Positions 1 through 15,400 of a DNA stretch of 64,000 nucleotides are shown here, in pieces. Position numbers and translations under genes: made by a program. The notes beneath the pieces are model-generated. The model worked only from the letters and a program-made list of their open reading frames with translations. It had not been told where the DNA came from and made no database searches. Numbering within the stretch: the first letter of the stretch is position 1; every line of letters starts with the position of its first letter. Source of the DNA: Deltaproteobacteria bacterium (lineage in GTDB: Bacteria; Myxococcota_A; UBA796; SXON01); the NCBI GenBank assembly GCA_947445035.1, contig CANFCK010000002.1, positions 1 to 64,000 of the forward strand. Direction: 5' to 3'.

Positions 1-922
1 CGAGTTGCCCCTCGTCGACGGCCACACGGACCGCCACGGTGTCCGCATCTACGCCGGCGAGGGCACCGAAGACCTTTGTGTCGAGGCCAGTGCGCGCCTG
101 GGAGGTGAGCCCCAGCCGCCGGCCGGCCTCGATGAGCATGAGCCGGGCGGCGCTGCCGCGCCGCAGCCGGGCGTGGTTCTGGAAGACCGCCAAAACGGCC
201 TCCGGGTCGTCCAGGTCAAGCCAGGCGCGGGCCCGCAGCCGATCGAATTCATCGTCGTCGCGACCGTCCCGCGTCCAGATCGCGTCGATCGTATCGAAGG
301 TGTCGAGGTCCCCGCGGCGCAATGCGAGCGCGGCTTCGGCGAAAGCGGACTCGTCCCGCCGCGCGTCGACAACCCACAGGAGCTCGATGGCGACGCGGCT
401 GAGGACGGGGTCGCCGACCCGGTCCGCGTCGAGCGCGAGGCGCGTAAGCGCTCCGGTCGACGTACGGCGCATCTCCAGGGCCCGAAGGTCCATGGCCACC
501 GCTTCGTCAAAACGGCCTTGGCGATCGAGGCAGGTGGCGGTGGCCAGCGCGACCTTCGGCCCGAAGGCGAGCGCGTGCGTCCACGGCAGGAGGTGTTCCA
601 GCGCGCCAGCGCAGCGCCCCGCACGGGCGCGGGCCATCCCGAGCCCGACGTGCGCTTCGGCATCGGCAGGATCGCGCGCCAGCGCCTTCTGGAAGGCGCT
701 GGCGGCCGCGTGCGGCATGCCGCTCCGCAACATCGAGTTTCCCTGGCGCAATGCGGGGCGCATCCCGCCGCCAGGACCGCCAGGACCGGTCATGGGCCCG
801 GCCTGCTGGCCTTGCCCAGGCCCGCGGCGGCCGCCCTTCTTGGCCTTCCCTTCTGGCCCCGCAAAGGCGGCGCCAACGGTCAGAACACAGACTGCCAACA
901 CCCCAAGCAGACGATGACTCAC
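1..922 (-). CDS. Secreted TPR-like protein, partial (runs off left edge)
   Basis: GTG start at 922 overlapping the TGA stop of the upstream gene (GTGA). Reads VSHRLLGVLAVCVLTVGAAFAGPEGKAKKGG... (signal peptide) then Ala-rich TPR-like helices; no stop to the window edge. Confidence 0.7.
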   Translation of the reverse strand, partial: MSHRLLGVLAVCVLTVGAAFAGPEGKAKKGGRRGPGQGQQAGPMTGPGGPGGGMRPALRQGNSMLRSGMPHAAASAFQKALARDPADAEAHVGLGMARARAGRCAGALEHLLPWTHALAFGPKVALATATCLDRQGRFDEAVAMDLRALEMRRTSTGALTRLALDADRVGDPVLSRVAIELLWVVDARRDESAFAEAALALRRGDLDTFDTIDAIWTRDGRDDDEFDRLRARAWLDLDDPEAVLAVFQNHARLRRGSAARLMLIEAGRRLGLTSQARTGLDTKVFGALAGVDADTVAVRVAVDEGQL

Positions 923-3210
923 TTTCCACCCGGTCGAGCGACGACGTTGGACCCACCAGGGACCGCCGGCTTTGCCGGCACTGCCGCCTCGCCCTGGCCG
1001 GTCCGCGCTTTGTGCAGGGCTTCGGCCTTGAGGAAAAGTGCGCGCCCCGCTTCGGGCTGGCCCTGCTTCTCCAGGAGGTTGGCCTGTAATAGGAGAATGT
1101 CCGGGTTCTCCGGAGCCAGCGATTCGGCTTCGGACAGGATGGGCCCGGCCGCTGCGAAGTCCCCCTGGTTGAACAGGCACTGCGCCAGCGCCAGCCGAGC
1201 TGGAGCCGACTCCGGCTCCAGCGTGACCACCCTGCGCGCGGCCACGAGCTGGGACTGGTAGTCGCGTTCGTCGGCATACACCCTCGACAGGGCTCGCCAG
1301 GCCTCCACGCTCTGGGGGTGGTCGCCCAACTCGGCCTCCAGGAGCGTCACCGCCTCCGCAGCGCGACCGGTGCCACCCAGCACCGCTGCGAGCTGTATGC
1401 GCGCGGACGCGTTCGGATTCGCGCCTGCTGACGCGGCGCGCAAGTACACTTCGGCCCGGGCGAACTCCCCGCGCCGCATCCAATAGTTTCCCAGCACCGC
1501 CGCCAGACCCAGGTTGTCCGGGTCCTCTTCGAACCAGGTGGTCCCCGCGGTGATCGCATCCTCGTCCAGCCCCACCAAAAGCTGGCAGGTGACCGAGACC
1601 TCGCGCGCGGTGCGATCCTTGGGGTCGACATCGAGCGCCTGGCCCGCGAGCTCGAGGGCCCGAACCGGATTTTCCCGTTGGGTGACCGCGGCCAGCTGCG
1701 CGAAGGGGCGCGGGTCGTCCGGAAACAGCCGGGTGGTCTCGGCCAGGAAGATCTTGGCCTCGTCCATCCGTTGGGACTTCATCAAAAGCCCAGACATCCG
1801 CATCCGCAGCTCGTAGGCGTCGGGCTTGAGTTTGAGCAGTCGTTTCAGGGCCTTGATGGTGTCTTTGGACTCCTTCGTGCGCTGCCGCTCCATCTCGTTG
1901 ATGCCCGACATCAACTGTGGGTAGTCGAGCGGATCGGGGAGCGAGAACGGATCAACCGCGCCCGTGGCTCCAGAGACGTAGCCAAGGGCCTCGAGCTGGG
2001 CGACCGTGGCCGCGTCGAGGCTACCCCCGCGCGTGGGCGGGGTGGCGCCGAGACCATCGAGCAGGCCGGTCAGCCGGGTGACGTCATCGGGGCGCAGCTC
2101 CGCGAGGTTGGTCCGCTCGCCCGGATCGGCAACGATGTCGTAGAGCTCGGGGCGGGGCTTGACGATGAGCTTCAGCGTGCCTTCGGCCACCATCCGGTGC
2201 GGGGCGAGGCGCAGCCGATCGGAAAGCTGATAGCTCTCCGCGTACGGTACGGTCGGCGTTCCGGGCTGTACCTTCCCGTCGAGTCCCGCGGGCGCGTCGA
2301 GCCCCGCGAGCGACAGCACGGTGGGCATGAAATCCGCACCGGACACCGGCTGGGCGACCACCCCCGGCTTGACACCCGCACCGCTCAGAATCCACGGGAC
2401 ACGTTGGGTGGCGTCGTAGGTGTAGAGGCCGTGCTCGCCCTCGTCGTGCTCCCCCAACGACTCCCCATGGTCGCCGATGAGCGCGAACAGGGTGGACCGA
2501 TCGGCGAAGGCGTCCACGAGGCGGCCGACCTGGTCATCGACATAGGCCAGCTCGGCATCGTAGGGGCGACCGGGCTGAAGCTTCGCGTAGCTGTCCGGCG
2601 GGCGATAGGGCAGGTGCGCGTCGTACAGGTGCACCCAGAGGAAGACAGGTTTTTCCTCGGGGACGGTGGCCAACCACGCCAACGCGTCGCCCACCACCAG
2701 CTCGCCAGGGCGCTCAGAGTGCCAGTAGTTCTGGGCGGCCTTGGCCTGTTCCACACGCGGCGGCATCTCGTCGAAGTAGGCGTCAAAACCCTGGGCAAAA
2801 CCCCATTGCCGCGTGGTCACGAAGGCGGCGGCGCTGCCCGCCGTGGCGTAGCCCGCACCCTGAAAAACTTCGGCCAACGTGGTGAAACGTTCGTGCAGGG
2901 GGGTTGCGCCGTTGTCCCGGACCTCGGTGTGGAACGGGAAAAGGCCGGTGAAAAGCGTGGCATGCGCGGGGATGGTCAGCGGCACCACGCTGTAGGCGTG
3001 ATCGAAGCGGAGGCCCGCGGCCGCCAACGCATCGATGCTGTCGGTGCGGGCGGAGGCGTGGCCATAGGCGCCGAGGCGGTCCGCCCGTGTGGTGTCCAGG
3101 GTGATGACGACCACGTCCGGACGCGCGCGAGGAGCAGCGGCCGGCGCGGTCACGACCGCCGGCTTGGCGACCTCACCGAACTCACACGCAATGCTGAGCC
3201 ACAACCACAC
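919..3210 (-). CDS. Sulfatase/alkaline-phosphatase-superfamily protein with C-terminal TPR repeats
   Basis: DVVVITLDTTRADRLGAYG, IPAHATLFTG, DHGESLGEH metal-site motifs, followed by a long TPR region. Confidence 0.85.
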   Translation of the reverse strand: MWLWLSIACEFGEVAKPAVVTAPAAAPRARPDVVVITLDTTRADRLGAYGHASARTDSIDALAAAGLRFDHAYSVVPLTIPAHATLFTGLFPFHTEVRDNGATPLHERFTTLAEVFQGAGYATAGSAAAFVTTRQWGFAQGFDAYFDEMPPRVEQAKAAQNYWHSERPGELVVGDALAWLATVPEEKPVFLWVHLYDAHLPYRPPDSYAKLQPGRPYDAELAYVDDQVGRLVDAFADRSTLFALIGDHGESLGEHDEGEHGLYTYDATQRVPWILSGAGVKPGVVAQPVSGADFMPTVLSLAGLDAPAGLDGKVQPGTPTVPYAESYQLSDRLRLAPHRMVAEGTLKLIVKPRPELYDIVADPGERTNLAELRPDDVTRLTGLLDGLGATPPTRGGSLDAATVAQLEALGYVSGATGAVDPFSLPDPLDYPQLMSGINEMERQRTKESKDTIKALKRLLKLKPDAYELRMRMSGLLMKSQRMDEAKIFLAETTRLFPDDPRPFAQLAAVTQRENPVRALELAGQALDVDPKDRTAREVSVTCQLLVGLDEDAITAGTTWFEEDPDNLGLAAVLGNYWMRRGEFARAEVYLRAASAGANPNASARIQLAAVLGGTGRAAEAVTLLEAELGDHPQSVEAWRALSRVYADERDYQSQLVAARRVVTLEPESAPARLALAQCLFNQGDFAAAGPILSEAESLAPENPDILLLQANLLEKQGQPEAGRALFLKAEALHKARTGQGEAAVPAKPAVPGGSNVVARPGGK

Positions 3211-3317
3211 GGGGCGCTCCGAAGGGCGCCACCCTACCGCCGGTTGACCGATCGGGCAACGACCGTAGGGTCAGGGATTGTCCGTGCCTGGCCCGCTCCT
3301 GCCGGATATCCCGAGGC

Positions 3318-4001
3318 GTGCTCGTGCTCCTGGCCACCGCGGCCGCAAGCCCGCCCCTGCCACAGCTTGCCGACGAAGGCTTCGCCGTGGGGCTTGCCGC
3401 CTCCGCCAGCACGGTCACCGACGTCCTGATCGATCCCGACTGCGAAACCGAGAGCGCATGCGACGCCCACCGCCACCGGGGCGGCTACGGCGGTGCGCTG
3501 TTGCTTCAGGTCGCCCCATTTGTCGGCGCGTGGCTGGCCGTCGACGCCGAGACCGTGACCATCAGCCAGGCAGACTACGAGGCAGCCGGCGTCGCCCTTG
3601 CAGGGGGGGTCACGGTGAATCTACGGCCTCAGCAGGACATGGGCGCGCTGGCCTGGGTAGCCGGCGCCTACGGGACCAGCGGCGCGGATGGCGCGGACCG
3701 GGCCCAGCGGTGGAACGTCCGTGCCGGGGGTGCCGCGCGCTTCGGGCAGCCCGACGATCAGGCCAGCGGCTGGGTCGGCGGCGAACTGTTGATCCCCGGG
3801 CGCGACCTCACGGAAGTGCTCGGCGGCACGCTGGAGGTCACCCTCGCGCCGATCGTCCCGATCTCGGCCACGGCGGGATTTGTCCTCTGGAGTCCGCCGC
3901 TGGGGGTCTCCACGCGCGACGTGCCCCGAGTCTTCTTCAGCGGCCATGCGTCGTTGGGCGCGGAAAACGGCTTCGGCGCCGGCGTGGGCGCCACGTTCTG
4001 A
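3318..4001 (+). CDS. Putative outer-membrane beta-barrel/secreted hypothetical protein
   Basis: Signal peptide MLVLLATAAASPP, alternating Gly/aromatic strands, C-terminal ...GAGVGATF. Confidence 0.6.
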   Translation: MLVLLATAAASPPLPQLADEGFAVGLAASASTVTDVLIDPDCETESACDAHRHRGGYGGALLLQVAPFVGAWLAVDAETVTISQADYEAAGVALAGGVTVNLRPQQDMGALAWVAGAYGTSGADGADRAQRWNVRAGGAARFGQPDDQASGWVGGELLIPGRDLTEVLGGTLEVTLAPIVPISATAGFVLWSPPLGVSTRDVPRVFFSGHASLGAENGFGAGVGATF

Positions 4002-4017
4002 AACGCAGACCGCGCCG

Positions 4018-8312
<4,295 letters not shown>

Positions 8313-8338
8313 CGGCCGCTTCTGCCTCCGAGGGTCCC

Positions 8339-8590
8339 ATGAAAGCTGACATCCACCCCGCGCTCCTCCCCGTCGTCTTCGTCGATGTCGGGGCCGGCAC
8401 CGAGTTCGTGACGCGATCCACGATGACCTCGAAGCACACCCGTGACATTGACGGCGTGCTGCACCAGGTCGTCCAGGTCGACATCAGTTCCAGCAGCCAT
8501 CCCTTTTACACTGGCAAGCAGCGCGCGATCAGCGTGGCGGGCCGCGTCGAGCGCTTCAACAAGAAGTACGGCGTCGCCAAGTCAGAGTAG
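8339..8590 (+). CDS. rpmE: 50S ribosomal protein L31 (Cys-free form)
   Basis: [29 protein letters not shown]...[25 protein letters not shown]; lacks the zinc-binding Cys residues. Confidence 0.9.
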   Translation: MKADIHPALLPVVFVDVGAGTEFVTRSTMTSKHTRDIDGVLHQVVQVDISSSSHPFYTGKQRAISVAGRVERFNKKYGVAKSE

Positions 8591-8595
8591 GGTCA

Positions 8596-9687
8596 GTGTT
8601 CCGACTCGACGAGTTCGAGGCCCGCCTCGGCGAGCTGGACCGTCAGCTCATGGACCCGGCGATGGCCGGCCAGCGGACCAAATTCAAAGAGACGAGCCGC
8701 GAGCACGCGCAAGTCACGCGCATGGTCGATCTTGCGCGCGAAGTCGCGAAGCTTGAGGTCGAACGGGCGGATCTCAAGGAAATGCTGGCTGACCCCGACA
8801 TGCGGGAAGAGGCCGAGGTCGAAAAGGCGCGTATCGACGCCCGGATCCCGGAGCTCGAAACCAACCTCCGGCTCTTGATGCTGCCGTCGGACCCCTACGA
8901 GGGCCGGCCGCTGCTCCTGGAAATCCGAGCGGGAACAGGTGGCGATGAAGCTGCACTTTTCGCAGCCGACCTCTTCCGCATGTACAGCAGGTACGCCGAC
9001 CAGATGCGCTGGCGTCTGGAAATCATGTCGATGCACGAGGTGTACGTCGGGGGCACGGCGACCGGATTCAAGGAGGTCATCGCGTCGTTGACCGGCGAGA
9101 CGGCCTACCGCTTCCTCAAGTATGAAGCCGGGGTTCACCGAGTGCAGCGCGTGCCGCTTACGGAGACCCAAGGGCGCATCCACACCTCCGCCGCCACGGT
9201 GGCGATCCTGCCCGAGCCGGAAGAAGTGGAGATCAAGATCGGCGAGAAGGACCTGCGGATCGACGTCTTCCGGGCCGGCGGTCCGGGCGGCCAGTCGGTC
9301 AACACCACCGACTCTGCGGTTCGGCTCACCCACATTCCTACCGGCCTCGTCGTCATCTGCCAGGACGAAAAGTCACAGACCAAGAACAAGGCCAAGGCCC
9401 TCAAAGTGCTGATGGCGCGCCTCTTGGAGAAGGAGCGCTCCGAACGCGACGCCGCCGAAGCCGCCGACCGTCGCTCGCAGGTGGGCACCGGCGATCGCAG
9501 CGAGCGCATCCGCACGTACAACTTCCCGCAGAACCGGGTCACCGACCACCGCGTGACCGGCTCGGATGGCAGCACCTTCACGCTGTACAAGCTCGACAAG
9601 GTCATCGCGGGAGACCTCGACGAGCTCTTAGGGGGCGTCGGCGGCTTCTTCCAGGCCGAGGCCTTGCGGTTGGCGGAAGGGCGCTAA
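8596..9687 (+). CDS. prfA: Peptide chain release factor 1
   Basis: [26 protein letters not shown] and [26 protein letters not shown] (GGQ motif). GTG start. Confidence 0.96.
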   Translation: MFRLDEFEARLGELDRQLMDPAMAGQRTKFKETSREHAQVTRMVDLAREVAKLEVERADLKEMLADPDMREEAEVEKARIDARIPELETNLRLLMLPSDPYEGRPLLLEIRAGTGGDEAALFAADLFRMYSRYADQMRWRLEIMSMHEVYVGGTATGFKEVIASLTGETAYRFLKYEAGVHRVQRVPLTETQGRIHTSAATVAILPEPEEVEIKIGEKDLRIDVFRAGGPGGQSVNTTDSAVRLTHIPTGLVVICQDEKSQTKNKAKALKVLMARLLEKERSERDAAEAADRRSQVGTGDRSERIRTYNFPQNRVTDHRVTGSDGSTFTLYKLDKVIAGDLDELLGGVGGFFQAEALRLAEGR

Positions 9688-9695
9688 GCGCAAAG

Positions 9696-10538
9696 ATGAA
9701 GCCCCTCGTCGAGGTTCTCCTGGCGACGACGGAGTTCTTCAAGGGGCGGGGCATTCCTTCGGCACGCCTGGACGCCGAGCTGCTCATCGGCGACGCGCTC
9801 GGGCTCGATCGGGTGCACGTGTATCTTGCCTTCGACCGTCCGCTTTTGGACGCTGAGCTGAGCGATATCCGCACCCGCGTTCGCCGCCGGGGGGCGCGCG
9901 AGCCGTTGGCGTGGATTGTCGGCCACAAAGAGTTCTACGGTCGCGAGTTCGCGGTGGGGCCAGGGGTGCTGGTGCCGCGCCCCGACACCGAAACCCTCAT
10001 CGAGACGATGTTGCCTCTGTGCCGCGAGGCCGATCCCATCTACGTCGCAGACGTAGGCAGCGGCTCCGGCTGCATCGGGCTGACGTTGGCCGCGGAGGTC
10101 CCGGGCCTCCGGCTCTACGCCATCGACATCGGCGAGGCGCCGCTCGCGTTTACAAGACAGAACACCGAGAGCCTGGGCCTGCAAGACCGGGTCGCCATCC
10201 TTCGCGGGCCGCTGCTGGATGCGGTGCCCCCCTCCCGACCGCTGGACTGGGTCGTCAGCAACCCGCCCTACGTCCCCCGGGGCGACCTGGCCGGCTGCGA
10301 ACCCGAGGTGCGTGACCATGAGCCGCGGCTGGCGCTCGACGGGGGGCCCGACGGGCTCGACGTATACCGGGCGTTGATCCCGGTTGCGGCCGCGCGCGCG
10401 CGGGTCGGCGTAGCCGTCGAGGTCGGCATCGGACAGAGCGGCGCCGTCGCGGCGCTGATGGCGGCGGCTGGGCTGCGGGGCGTGGAGACCCACAAGGATC
10501 TAGGCGGGGTCGAGCGCGTGGTGATCGGCCGGCGGTGA
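9696..10538 (+). CDS. prmC: Release factor glutamine methyltransferase PrmC/HemK
   Basis: VADVGSGSGCIGLTLA SAM motif and SNPPYVPRGDL (NPPY). Confidence 0.93.
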   Translation: MKPLVEVLLATTEFFKGRGIPSARLDAELLIGDALGLDRVHVYLAFDRPLLDAELSDIRTRVRRRGAREPLAWIVGHKEFYGREFAVGPGVLVPRPDTETLIETMLPLCREADPIYVADVGSGSGCIGLTLAAEVPGLRLYAIDIGEAPLAFTRQNTESLGLQDRVAILRGPLLDAVPPSRPLDWVVSNPPYVPRGDLAGCEPEVRDHEPRLALDGGPDGLDVYRALIPVAAARARVGVAVEVGIGQSGAVAALMAAAGLRGVETHKDLGGVERVVIGRR

Positions 10539-11651
10539 CTAGCCCCGATACGTCCGACTCGCCCGCCACTCATCAAGCGCCCAGGCGCCGATCACCGCGA
10601 GCGCGGCGGTGACAGGCACGGCGATGATGATGCCGACGATGCCGAAGACGTTGCCACCGACCAAGATCGCCAGCATCACCACCATCGGGTGCAGACCCAC
10701 ACGATCGCCGACCAAGAGCGGCGTGAGCACGGCTCCTTCGAGGGCCTGGGCCACGATGAGCGTGCCGACGACGGCGCCGACGTGCCAGTCCCCGCCGAAC
10801 TTCAAGAGCGCCAGCGAGACCGCCAGGGCGCCGGTGATGAGCGGACCGATGTAGGGCAGCAAGAAGAGCGCGCCGCCTAGAAGCCCAATGGTGACGGAGA
10901 GATCGATGCCTGAAAGGCGGAACCCGATCGAGTACAGCACCCCGAGGACCACGGCGACCGTCAGCTGCCCCCGCACCCACCCGGCCAGCCGCGCGTCAAT
11001 CTCCGCGGCCAACAGGATGGTCGTGGGCTGAGCACGGAGGGGCACCAACCGCCCCACGAAGGCGACGAGCGCCGGCCAGTCGCGAAGGAGCAAGAACGTG
11101 AAAAGGGGCAGCAGCGACAACGACAAGACCGCCAACAACAGCGACAACCCTCCGCTGGCCGCGCCGGTGAGCCACGCTTGGATGTGAGAGCGCACGTCCG
11201 GCGTCAACTTCTTGAGGTACTCCGGCGCCAAAACGCCGAGTTCGCTGACGTCGACCGGAAGATCGATGCCAAAGCGCCGCTCGAGCCGCGCGACGAAGGG
11301 GCCGAATTCGGTCGCGACCCGCTCCAGATAGGGCTTCAGGTTCTCGGCCAGGTGGGCGATCTGGCGCGCGGCGTCGGGCACGACCCACACCGCAACGACG
11401 GCGACCGCCACAAAAAATGCAAGTGAAACCAAGGCGATGCCGAAGTCGCGCGACGCCCCCCGCGCCTGGATGGCGCTGACCGGCCGGTCGAGCAACCACG
11501 CGAAGACCGCGGAGGTGAAGCAGATCGACACGACGGACCGCGTGACCCAGAGGGTGCCGCCGACGACCACCAGCCCGACGATCGCCCACGCGAGGACCGA
11601 CCAGGACCCCCCGCGCCGCTCGGGCCGACGTATTGGCAGTGGATGGTTCAC
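10539..11651 (-). CDS. AI-2E family transporter (PerM/UPF0118-like)
   Basis: Multi-TM; GFRLSGIDLSVTIGLLGGALFLLPYIGPLITGALAV typical of the family. Confidence 0.85.
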   Translation of the reverse strand: MNHPLPIRRPERRGGSWSVLAWAIVGLVVVGGTLWVTRSVVSICFTSAVFAWLLDRPVSAIQARGASRDFGIALVSLAFFVAVAVVAVWVVPDAARQIAHLAENLKPYLERVATEFGPFVARLERRFGIDLPVDVSELGVLAPEYLKKLTPDVRSHIQAWLTGAASGGLSLLLAVLSLSLLPLFTFLLLRDWPALVAFVGRLVPLRAQPTTILLAAEIDARLAGWVRGQLTVAVVLGVLYSIGFRLSGIDLSVTIGLLGGALFLLPYIGPLITGALAVSLALLKFGGDWHVGAVVGTLIVAQALEGAVLTPLLVGDRVGLHPMVVMLAILVGGNVFGIVGIIIAVPVTAALAVIGAWALDEWRASRTYRG

Positions 11652-12418
11652 GGCGAGGTCACCACGACCACGTTGCCGAACAACAACAGGTCACTCGCGT
11701 CGGCAGCAGCCCGGAGTTCGGCGGCCGCGGCGGCGTCGAACACCAGATCCGTGCCGTTCTGCACCGAGGCCGGGCGCAAAAAAATCGGGACCTCCCCCGC
11801 TCGGCGCGCGGCGATCGGGTCGGCAGGGTCAGAAACGTAGACCACCGGACCGTGCTGACTCGCGGCGTAGGCGGTCATGTCCCCGATTCCGTACAGGTGG
11901 CCCAGCGCGGCATCGAAGAACTCCGGGGCCAGCGCACACTTGAGGTCCAGCCCGCGCGCGTCGACGATGAGCCCCGACGAGCCGCCTTGGCGCGGTGGGC
12001 GTTCGGCGGCGTGAAGGAAGCTCACCAGGGCGGGCCGCAACCAGGTCTGCAACGAAAGTGCCGCGTCGAGCTCGACGGTGCCGCCCTTGTGGTAGCGGGC
12101 CTCGAAGACTTCCCAGGCGCTCAGGTTCGCCTCCAGGCGATCCGCCACCGCATCGGCCGCATCGAGCAGCTCGCCGGCAAGGCGACTACGGTCGACTCGC
12201 ACCGCGCGGGCGAGCGCCTGGACCCGAGGCTCGAGTTGCTGGCGAGCGTCGCCCTCGGCGGCTTCGAGGTTGTTCATCGCGCCGGTGCTGCCGCCGCCGG
12301 TGCCGTGGACGACCAGCCGCATGTTGGTCCAGTCGATGGCGCCCCCGGCGACCCGCTCCAAAACGGGTTCGACCGCTGCCGCGCCAGGGATGAGGAGACT
12401 GGTGAGCAGGACGATCAT
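11648..12418 (-). CDS. Secreted hypothetical protein (LPP20/FlgT-like)
   Basis: Signal peptide MIVLLTSLLIPGAAA; GLIVDARGLDLKCALAPEFFD...LYG pattern seen in FlgT/LPP20-like proteins. Confidence 0.5.
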   Translation of the reverse strand: MIVLLTSLLIPGAAAVEPVLERVAGGAIDWTNMRLVVHGTGGGSTGAMNNLEAAEGDARQQLEPRVQALARAVRVDRSRLAGELLDAADAVADRLEANLSAWEVFEARYHKGGTVELDAALSLQTWLRPALVSFLHAAERPPRQGGSSGLIVDARGLDLKCALAPEFFDAALGHLYGIGDMTAYAASQHGPVVYVSDPADPIAARRAGEVPIFLRPASVQNGTDLVFDAAAAAELRAAADASDLLLFGNVVVVTSP

Positions 12419-15400
12419 GGAGTCAACACCAGGGCGTCAGCCCGCCCGAAAAGGGAACGTACCCCGTCCACGAGCTTGGGCGTGGCCTTGACTTGCCAAG
12501 CCCGACTCACGCGTAACTCCGCCTCGAACTGGCCCGGCTCCGAAACCACCACGCGCGTCCGACAAGGGCCCGGGTTCTGGACCACCAGCTCCTTCAGCAG
12601 CCTCAACTGCTCGTCACCCAGCTCGTCGACGCGCACGCGCAGCTCGACCTTGCCGATCATCCGCTCGCGCACATCCTCCATCGGCTCGCAGCCCTCCAAT
12701 CGCAGGGAGCGCGGCTTGTCCGGTTGCTGTTCGACCTTGGCGCGAATCGCGAGTGGTTTGCCACAGTCGAGCACGTTGGTGAAGCGGGCCAGTGTGTCTT
12801 TGAACAAGACGGCGTCAATGCTTCCGGAGGGGTCCTCGAAGGTGACAAAGGCCATCGGGTCGCCCTTCTTGTTCCGGATCACCCGCTTGCCGGTGACGAT
12901 GGCGCACAGGCTCAACTCGCGCGCATTGCGAGAAAATCCAACCTCGACCTCCACATACGCGAGGTCAGCGATCGTCTTGTAGCCAAAACCTACGATCTCG
13001 TCGCCAAAGTCGGTGCACGGATGACCGGTGAGGAAGAAGCCGAGCGCTTCCTTCTCCATCTTCATCCGCTCGCCCACCGTCCATTCACCGACGTTCGGGA
13101 GCCGGAAGACCGGCGCAGTCATCGCCGATCCACCGAAGAGCGAGGTCTGACCTGACGCTTTCTGAGCCTGCTCATCTGAGGCCGCCGCCATCGCGTCCTC
13201 GAGGGCCGCGTTGAGTCGAGCGCGAGGCTGACCGAAGCTGTCCATGGCGCCGCAACGAATCAGCGCCTCCCAGACCTTCTTGTTGGCCTTGCGGGCATCG
13301 ACCCGACGCAGGACGTCCATGAAGTCGGTGAACGGCCCGCGGGCGGTTCGTGCCTCTACAATAGCGCCAACAGCGCTCTCACCGACGCCCTTGACCGCGT
13401 GAAGCCCATACCGGATCGCCCCGCGATTGTCGGGACGGACATCGAACCGCCCCACGCTCTGGTTGATCTCCGGGGGCAAAAGTTCGAGCTTCGCGCGGCG
13501 GCAATCGCCACAATACAACAGCACCTTGTCGGAGTTCCCGGCGTCGATGCTCATCAACGCGGCCATGTATTCGGCCCGGTGGTTGGCCTTGAGCCACGCC
13601 GTCTGGTACGAGATGAACCCGTACGCGGCCGAGTGGCTTTTGTTGAAGCCGTATTCGGCGAACTTCGCCAACAAGTCGAAGAGGTCACTCGCCGGCTTCT
13701 CGGGGTGGCTTCGAGCCACTGCACCCTCGACAAAGCGTGCCTTCTGCCTGCCCATTTCGGCGGTGTCCTTCTTGCCCATCGCCCGCCGCAAAAGGTCCGC
13801 CTCGCCCAGGCTGTACCCGGCGAGCACCTGCGCGCACTGCATGACCTGTTCCTGGTACACGATCGTGCCGTAGGTGTTCGCGAGGATCGGTTCGAGCTCG
13901 GCGAAGGGGTACTCCACCGCTTTGCGACCGTGTTTTCGGTCGATGAAGTCGTCGACCATGCCCGAACTGAGCGGTCCGGGGCGGTATAGCGCAACCAGCG
14001 CGACGAGATCGTCGAGACAGTTGGGCTTGAGCTTGGTCAAAAGCCCGCGCATGCCGTCGGACTCGACCTGGAAGACACCGAGGGCGTCCCCGCGGATGAG
14101 CATCTGCCAGGTAGCGGCGTCCTCTTCAGGAACGCGCGCGATGTCGATGCGCTCACCGGTGTTGGCCTCGATCATCGCCACCGCGTCGCGAATCTGATCG
14201 AGGGTCTTGAGGCCCAAGAAATCGAACTTGATGAGCCCGATGGTCTCGGCGGATTTCATGTCGTATTGAACGACGGGGCCACCCTCCGGTGAGTCCCGGT
14301 ACAGCGGGGCCAACTGCACCAGCGGACGGTCCGCAATCACGACGCCCGCCGCGTGGATGCCGGTCTGCCGAACCGCGCCCTCGATGCCGCGCGCCAACGC
14401 AACCACCCGTCGCACTTTGGGGTCACTTTGGATGAGCGCCGCCAGCCTGGGCTCGTCCTTGATCGCGTCGGCGATCGTGATGTTGAGCCGCTCTGGCACC
14501 AACTTGGTGATGCGGTCTGACTCCGGGAAGCTCATGTCGCAGACGCGAGCAACGTCTTTGAGCGCCGCTTTGGCCTGGAGTTTGCCGTAGGTGATGATCT
14601 GGCTGACCAGCGGCGCGCCGTACTTGTCGCGGACGTGCTCGATCACTTCTTCGCGGCGATCCTGGGCGAAGTCGACGTCGATGTCCGGCATCGAGATGCG
14701 CTCGGGGTTCAAAAACCGCTCGAACAACAGGGCAAAGCGCACCGGGTCGATGTCGGTGATGCGCATGGCCCACGCCACCACGCTGCCCGCCGCGCTGCCT
14801 CGACCCGGGCCGACCGGAATGCCTCGATCCTTGGACCAGTTGATGAACTCGGCGACGATGAGAAGATAAGCAGGAAAGCCCATCTTCACGATCATGTCCA
14901 GCTCGTGCTCCAGCCGTTCCAGGTACGGTGGGTGGGCGCCGGCGTCGAGATAGGTCAGGCGTAGCCCCAGCCCGGCGCGGCCATACCAGCGGAAGTACCC
15001 GTCCAGCGTGCCGCTGCCTTGGGGCCGCGGCGAGGGCTGAGGAAAGTCGGCAGCCGGCGGGAAGGCGTCGAGGAAGAAGGCCCAATTGGCGTCGGTGTCG
15101 TCGTCCTTGTCGGGGGGAACCGACGCCGGAAAGTAGTAGACGCCGGTCGGGAAGACGTACTGACAACGCGCGGCCAAGACCTCCGTCAGTTCGATGGCGT
15201 CCAGGTCATCGGGAAAAAGCTCTCGGAGCTCGGCCTCACTCTTGAGGAATTGCTGGTCGGTCTGTTGCCGCGGCCGCTTGGGGTCGGCAAGCGACGCGCC
15301 CATCGCGACGGAGTTGAGCAGGTCGAGCTCGACGACGTCGGTGTTCTTGAGGTAACGAACCTGGTTGGTGACGACGGTCTTGATCCCGAATTTGGAGGAG

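Noticed and set aside
1678-3429. 583-aa plus-strand ORF antisense to the sulfatase-TPR gene
   Set aside because: Composition typical of GC-rich antisense ORFs (Arg/Gly/His-rich, no domain); the opposite strand has a clear family match.
8596-9687. PLT in place of PAT/PVT in RF1 as evidence of altered stop-codon recognition
   Set aside because: The middle residue of PxT is variable and TAA, TAG and TGA stops are all used in this window; prmC and GGQ are normal.
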